Positions 60,394-64,000 of a DNA stretch of 64,000 nucleotides are shown here, in pieces. Position 1 is the first letter of the stretch, and every line of letters starts with the position of its first letter. Source of the stretch: Phocaeicola vulgatus ATCC 8482 (GTDB lineage Bacteria > Bacteroidota > Bacteroidia > Bacteroidales > Bacteroidaceae); assembly GCF_000012825.1 (NCBI RefSeq), contig NC_009614.1, forward strand, positions 4,960,001-5,024,000. Direction: 5' to 3'. The position numbers and the translations under genes were made by a program. The notes under the pieces are model-generated. The model was not told where the DNA came from. It searched no databases and was given only the letters and a program-made list of their open reading frames with translations.

Positions 60394-62559
60394 TCATTCC
60401 CCATATAATACGGTTTCGGTAATCCATGCAAAAACATTGGCTATCAATTTGGAAGCATCATTATTGATGGTTCCTGCTGTGTTATTAATGTGATTCTCAC
60501 TAGTCGCCCCTGTACCGGATAAATTACTGCTCATATCTGTATCCCCCCAATATACAATTCTCCTGGAATAATCTATACCCAACACTATTCCCCCACCAGG
60601 CCCCATCAAAATAGGAGTTATGCCCTCAGAAGCACTAGTATTCACCTGTATCTCACCATGATATATATCATAATTCCGTAATGCAAAATTCGAAGTGACA
60701 GGAGCATTTTTGGTAAAAGGTCCGTCAGTAGTAAAATAATGATTACCAATAGTAGAAGCAGCCAAAGGATAAGGTCCTCCGTTTGATGTAAAATATTTGA
60801 TGCCACTCTTCCCCGCAAGAATTTCCGCTAACAAATTCTGACTTACATCGGAAGCATCATAAGAGGCGATCAAGACACGATTCTTCTTTGTTTTCAGCCA
60901 GTTATGAAGTTTATGAGCATCTTGACTACCAAACTGCGAGGTTGGCACATAATTTATATATACTACATCAAACAGAGAAAAAAGAGCATCTGTCAAATTA
61001 TTAGCATTAACCCCTACTCCCACCAAATTATAACCGCCACACTCCACTACCCCATCGGGTCCAAAATTAGTTTGATTAGTCAAAATACCACGAAGTCCGG
61101 TAGCACGAGCTTCAGCACTACTAGAACCTAAAATATTAGTACCCAAATACCCCAGACCGGAAGTAAATGACATCAAATTGATCGTTTTATAAGCTGCTAT
61201 ATCATACTTCTGCTGTATGCTGACATAAATAGTCCACCGCTGAGCTGTAATCACAAAATGCTGTATACGGTTGCTACCATCTGCCAAATTATTTTGCAAA
61301 GCTGTTATCACCAACCGACTTCCATTATCCTCCTTCGTTACTGTAAAATAATCATTAGACAAAGACTGGGCTCCGGTTCCTTGGAGCACACCTGCATCAT
61401 CTGCCCACTGCAACGTATAATCCAAAAGGTCTGTACTGACACTAATAATTCCCTCAGAGCCGGTTTTATGCTTCAAAACAACTTCACGTGTTGATATTCC
61501 GAAATGATGTTCTCCGTCAAAATACATATCCATAGTATCATCATCCCATGCTTGTACCTCCGCCACTATATTAGATGAACGGTTATGGGCTGCATCATCC
61601 GGCGTACTCCATCCCGGAGCCGATACCTTCTTTATATTAAATATATATTTATGGTTACGTAAAACTTGCCCAAAAGCATTATGGTTATTATCCGGATCAA
61701 AATCCATTCGATAATAACTTGGCGTATTGCTATCAGCATAGTATCCCTCTACCACTATACAAGTAGCTTTATCTACCTGGTCTGCAGGTTCAGGCGACCA
61801 AGTTTCGGATAAATAAAGCCGGGCGGAAAAATTATTCCAATTCTCTGAAGAAACAGGAAATATCGAACTGTCCACATTCCTGTCACTACCTTCGGGTACA
61901 CTTGGAAAAGTTACTTTGCTCACTCCCGTTTCATCCGGAATAACTTGCAGATAATTATTGGCCCGATAAGCTTTTACCCCTGTCATTCTAAAATTAGCCA
62001 CTTCCGTAGCTGTCACATCCACTCTAGCTATGGAACGTAACATTTTCAATCCTAAAATAGTACCTGTTCCCGTCGGCTTCAAACCTTCCGGCAATTCATA
62101 TTCTCCAGACATGGGAAAAACAGATGTCAGATAATCAAATTTTCGATTCATTTTCTTCTTTATCATTTCTTCACTATCACCAACGACAGGCTCATCAGCC
62201 ACTACCACATCGGTGGCATTTGCCAAAATCAATAACTTCATAGGGATATCACCGGATTTCAGTAACGCCGTAAAAGTTATGGTAGAAGCAGTGTTGTTGA
62301 TAGACAACCCCGGCACACGATATTTATATTTACCCTCCTCAAATACCAATATTTGAATCTCATTTATCAAAGTTTCATGATCAATCGTACGAACTATCCC
62401 CCTTGTACGGGTATAGGTGACCGCCGGTACAGTTACAGCCAACTCTATCAAAACATTTTCTGTACCTTCATTTTTATCGGGCTTTACGGGTAATTCTGCA
62501 TTATCTGTACAAGATATACATAAAAAGATGATAACCAATATAGCCATTAATTTACTCAT
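60394..62559 (-). CDS. DUF4906-type fimbrial/adhesin lipoprotein
   Basis: 721 aa. The lipoprotein signal MAILVIIFLCISCTDN puts the lipid Cys at about residue 17. The N-terminal 330 residues look like a FimB/Mfa2-type (DUF4906-like) beta-sandwich: NEIQILVFEEGKYKYR, IPMKLLILANATDV, LGLKMLRSIARVDVTATEV, RNHKYIFNIKKVSAPGW. The rest (about 360-721) is another region including YVSIQQKYDIAAYKTINLMS and DTDMSSNLSGTGA, possibly a carbohydrate-binding or tip domain. Bacteroidetes type V fimbriae have large tip lipoproteins of this kind. It is divergent from an Mfa1-like pilin. The domain name is from memory and moderately secure. Confidence 0.65.
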   Translation of the reverse strand: MSKLMAILVIIFLCISCTDNAELPVKPDKNEGTENVLIELAVTVPAVTYTRTRGIVRTIDHETLINEIQILVFEEGKYKYRVPGLSINNTASTITFTALLKSGDIPMKLLILANATDVVVADEPVVGDSEEMIKKKMNRKFDYLTSVFPMSGEYELPEGLKPTGTGTILGLKMLRSIARVDVTATEVANFRMTGVKAYRANNYLQVIPDETGVSKVTFPSVPEGSDRNVDSSIFPVSSENWNNFSARLYLSETWSPEPADQVDKATCIVVEGYYADSNTPSYYRMDFDPDNNHNAFGQVLRNHKYIFNIKKVSAPGWSTPDDAAHNRSSNIVAEVQAWDDDTMDMYFDGEHHFGISTREVVLKHKTGSEGIISVSTDLLDYTLQWADDAGVLQGTGAQSLSNDYFTVTKEDNGSRLVITALQNNLADGSNRIQHFVITAQRWTIYVSIQQKYDIAAYKTINLMSFTSGLGYLGTNILGSSSAEARATGLRGILTNQTNFGPDGVVECGGYNLVGVGVNANNLTDALFSLFDVVYINYVPTSQFGSQDAHKLHNWLKTKKNRVLIASYDASDVSQNLLAEILAGKSGIKYFTSNGGPYPLAASTIGNHYFTTDGPFTKNAPVTSNFALRNYDIYHGEIQVNTSASEGITPILMGPGGGIVLGIDYSRRIVYWGDTDMSSNLSGTGATSENHINNTAGTINNDASKLIANVFAWITETVLYGE

Positions 62560-62638
62560 AATTGTTCAAGTTTGTTTTATTTTGAAACAAAAGACAGAGG
62601 TTCTTGGTTCTAATCATATTCATTAAAACAATAAGAAT

Positions 62639-64000
62639 ATGAAAACAAGTAAAATGTTTATAACCATAGTCACTGCTTTGGCAATGGCTTCGTGCAACAA
62701 TGACAAAGAGTTCGCCAATCAGCCAGAGCTGGAAATGCAAGTTCCAGAAGCATACGCATCTTTCTCCATCAGTATCCCCCATACTTCGGGAACACGCTCT
62801 GTAACCACCCGTTCCACTGAACCAGGAACAGATGCAGAAAATATCGTAAAATCCCTTCATATATTTATTTACGATAAGGAAGCACCTTTCACTTCTACGG
62901 TAGCAGAATTCAGCGTTGCCGCAAACACACTCCAACAAGCCCCCGGAAATACTTCCCAATGGATTACCACTCGGCCCGTCAATACCAAAAAAGCGGATAA
63001 ATATATCTTTGCGGCAGTAAACCTGAATACAGAAATTGTAGATTATATTACCTCTAATGGCTTGGGAGCATTCAATTATAAAGAGTTTACGCAAGAGGTC
63101 GGCAAACTGGCAGATCAAACAAACGGGTTCATTATGTTTAATGAAAATTATCCCAATATCACTCCAGCCACAAATTTATATGAAGATAAAGCCGAAGCAG
63201 AAAAACATCATATTTCAATACCAGTCAGCCGTGTTACTGCAAAGAGTGCTGTATTCACTTCACCTACGTTTAAAGTAAAAGGAGGAGGATCCATGACAGA
63301 TTTGAAATTCGGTTGGCGAAACTTAAATAAGAAATTCTATTTTATTCAAGATAGCAGAGATGGAATTGTCAAAGACTATAACTGGAACAGCTATACAGAG
63401 CAAGATTTTTCAAGAGGCACAGATGCTATAAACGTTTACGGAAATGATACTCCTCCCTCTGTCTTCTCTTATGCTCCGGAAAATACGTTTCAATATGTAT
63501 CGGGAACATCAAATGTAAATGAAAGCACTTTTATCAGTATCAGCGGAGTCTTCACTCCTGCCAAAATCGTAACTAGCAAAAATGACTCCCCTACCGGTGA
63601 AAGTGATTTTACAATAGAGAATAATACAAGTGGCCCCGGAACAACTTTTTATGTAGTACATACCGCTGATGGGACAGCCAATTACTTTATAGATGGTGCT
63701 ATTGCAGAAAAATATGCCGAACTTTGTGCAAACAATACTACAGGTATGCCTGCACTCACCGGTGATTATGTGTTGGCAGACAATACCTACACCAATGGCA
63801 TATGTTATTTTCATGTACAGGTCAACGGTAACGTAACAGCGCCCCAAGCACCTTATAATATATATCGAAATCAATATTTCAAAATTACTGTCAATTCCAT
63901 ACAAGCCCCGGGAAAACCATCCGATAATTTTGATAATAATCAACCTATCCAGCCTAACACATGGATCAGTGCAGATATAGAAGTCATTCCATGGGAAGTA
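62639..64000 (+). CDS. Mfa1-like fimbrial major subunit (type V pilin), 3' end beyond the window
   Basis: 454 codons are in view without a stop; the gene continues past 64000. The ATG at 62639 opens a lipoprotein signal (KTSKMFITIVTALAMASCNN, lipid Cys at about 19). Pilin-like features: GTRSVTTRSTEPGTDAENIV with an Arg-rich cleavage-type site, SLHIFIYDKEAPF, AANTLQQAPG and KYIFAAVNLN in the first domain, a second beta domain (about 200-390) and, at the edge, NQYFKITVNSIQAPGKPSDN followed by NTWISADIEVIPWEV, the C-terminal strand region of Mfa1/FimA proteins. Such subunits are lipidated, cleaved by gingipain-like proteases at Arg and polymerised by strand exchange. 79 bp separate it from the divergent DUF4906-type gene. 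Confidence 0.75.
   Translation, partial: MKTSKMFITIVTALAMASCNNDKEFANQPELEMQVPEAYASFSISIPHTSGTRSVTTRSTEPGTDAENIVKSLHIFIYDKEAPFTSTVAEFSVAANTLQQAPGNTSQWITTRPVNTKKADKYIFAAVNLNTEIVDYITSNGLGAFNYKEFTQEVGKLADQTNGFIMFNENYPNITPATNLYEDKAEAEKHHISIPVSRVTAKSAVFTSPTFKVKGGGSMTDLKFGWRNLNKKFYFIQDSRDGIVKDYNWNSYTEQDFSRGTDAINVYGNDTPPSVFSYAPENTFQYVSGTSNVNESTFISISGVFTPAKIVTSKNDSPTGESDFTIENNTSGPGTTFYVVHTADGTANYFIDGAIAEKYAELCANNTTGMPALTGDYVLADNTYTNGICYFHVQVNGNVTAPQAPYNIYRNQYFKITVNSIQAPGKPSDNFDNNQPIQPNTWISADIEVIPWEV

Noticed and set aside
62552..63118. A 188-codon minus-strand frame over the pilin
   Set aside because: It overlaps a lipoprotein-signal pilin gene that reads open to the window edge; Cys- and Ile-rich composition is typical of an antisense shadow.

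Overview
The window looks like a chromosomal segment of a gut Bacteroidaceae (Bacteroides or Phocaeicola). The evidence is a capsule-type locus led by a NusG/UpxY-like antiterminator, TAnnTTTG (-7) / TTTG (-33) promoters, a thrS-infC-rpmI-rplT block followed by a structured RNA of the Bacteroidales-1 type, Bacteroidetes-specific families (DUF3869 lipoprotein, PCMD, DUF4906, Mfa1-type pilin, smalltalk) and moderate-to-low GC. The genus is an inference.

Region 1 (1-23.3 kb) is a surface polysaccharide locus read leftward (minus strand). From its 5' end: a 149-bp segment between two near-identical inverted sites (23046-23248) carrying one consensus promoter that points away from the locus, read here as an invertible promoter caught in the OFF state; the antiterminator (23019-22186); an opposing plus-strand cassette (HU, HU, 32-aa smalltalk, amidase; 20673-22120); a small unknown gene; then a long chain of tightly packed genes. 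That chain contains (a) a legionaminic-acid-type pathway (legB, legC, legG, legI, legF and a ptmE-like nucleotidyltransferase) interrupted by a PLP decarboxylase and an ATP-grasp ligase and lacking a visible LegH acetyltransferase; (b) a translationally coupled trio of KdsB-like cytidylyltransferase, DRE-TIM aldolase fusion and inositol-monophosphatase-fold phosphatase, which mirrors the Kdo logic with different enzyme families and is the best candidate for an undescribed pathway; (c) two GT-B-like putative glycosyltransferases and a Wzx flippase; (d) CDP-sugar genes (rfbF, rfbG, a cupin epimerase) with two DegT-type aminotransferases, the last cut by the window edge.

Region 2 (23.4-31.5 kb) holds carbohydrate-active enzymes (CBM9/GHL10-like, GH29 fucosidase, GH51 arabinofuranosidase) interleaved with a membrane-anchored nuclease, MltG and a flavodoxin-ferredoxin protein. 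No SusC/SusD pair is visible, so this is not a classical PUL.

Region 3 (31.5-48.3 kb) is mostly housekeeping and envelope: a ~235-nt ncRNA, rplT, rpmI, infC, thrS, a TPR protein, def, yqgF; a YjbH-like / DUF3869 / OmpA operon; a PCMD protein, a SPOR lipoprotein, a YtxH-holin-like trio and a tricorn-type S41 protease.

Region 4 (48.3-49.4 kb) is gene-poor: four ~22-bp tandem repeats, the decayed C-terminus of a VirE/DUF3874-like gene and a GAGGGCA palindrome.

Region 5 (49.4-64 kb) carries a sugar MFS transporter, a phosphoethanolamine transferase coupled to an Omp85-type barrel, a complete RND efflux operon (adaptor, pump, TolC) divergent from an AraC regulator, and a fimbrial pair: a DUF4906 lipoprotein and a divergent Mfa1-like pilin that runs off the right edge.
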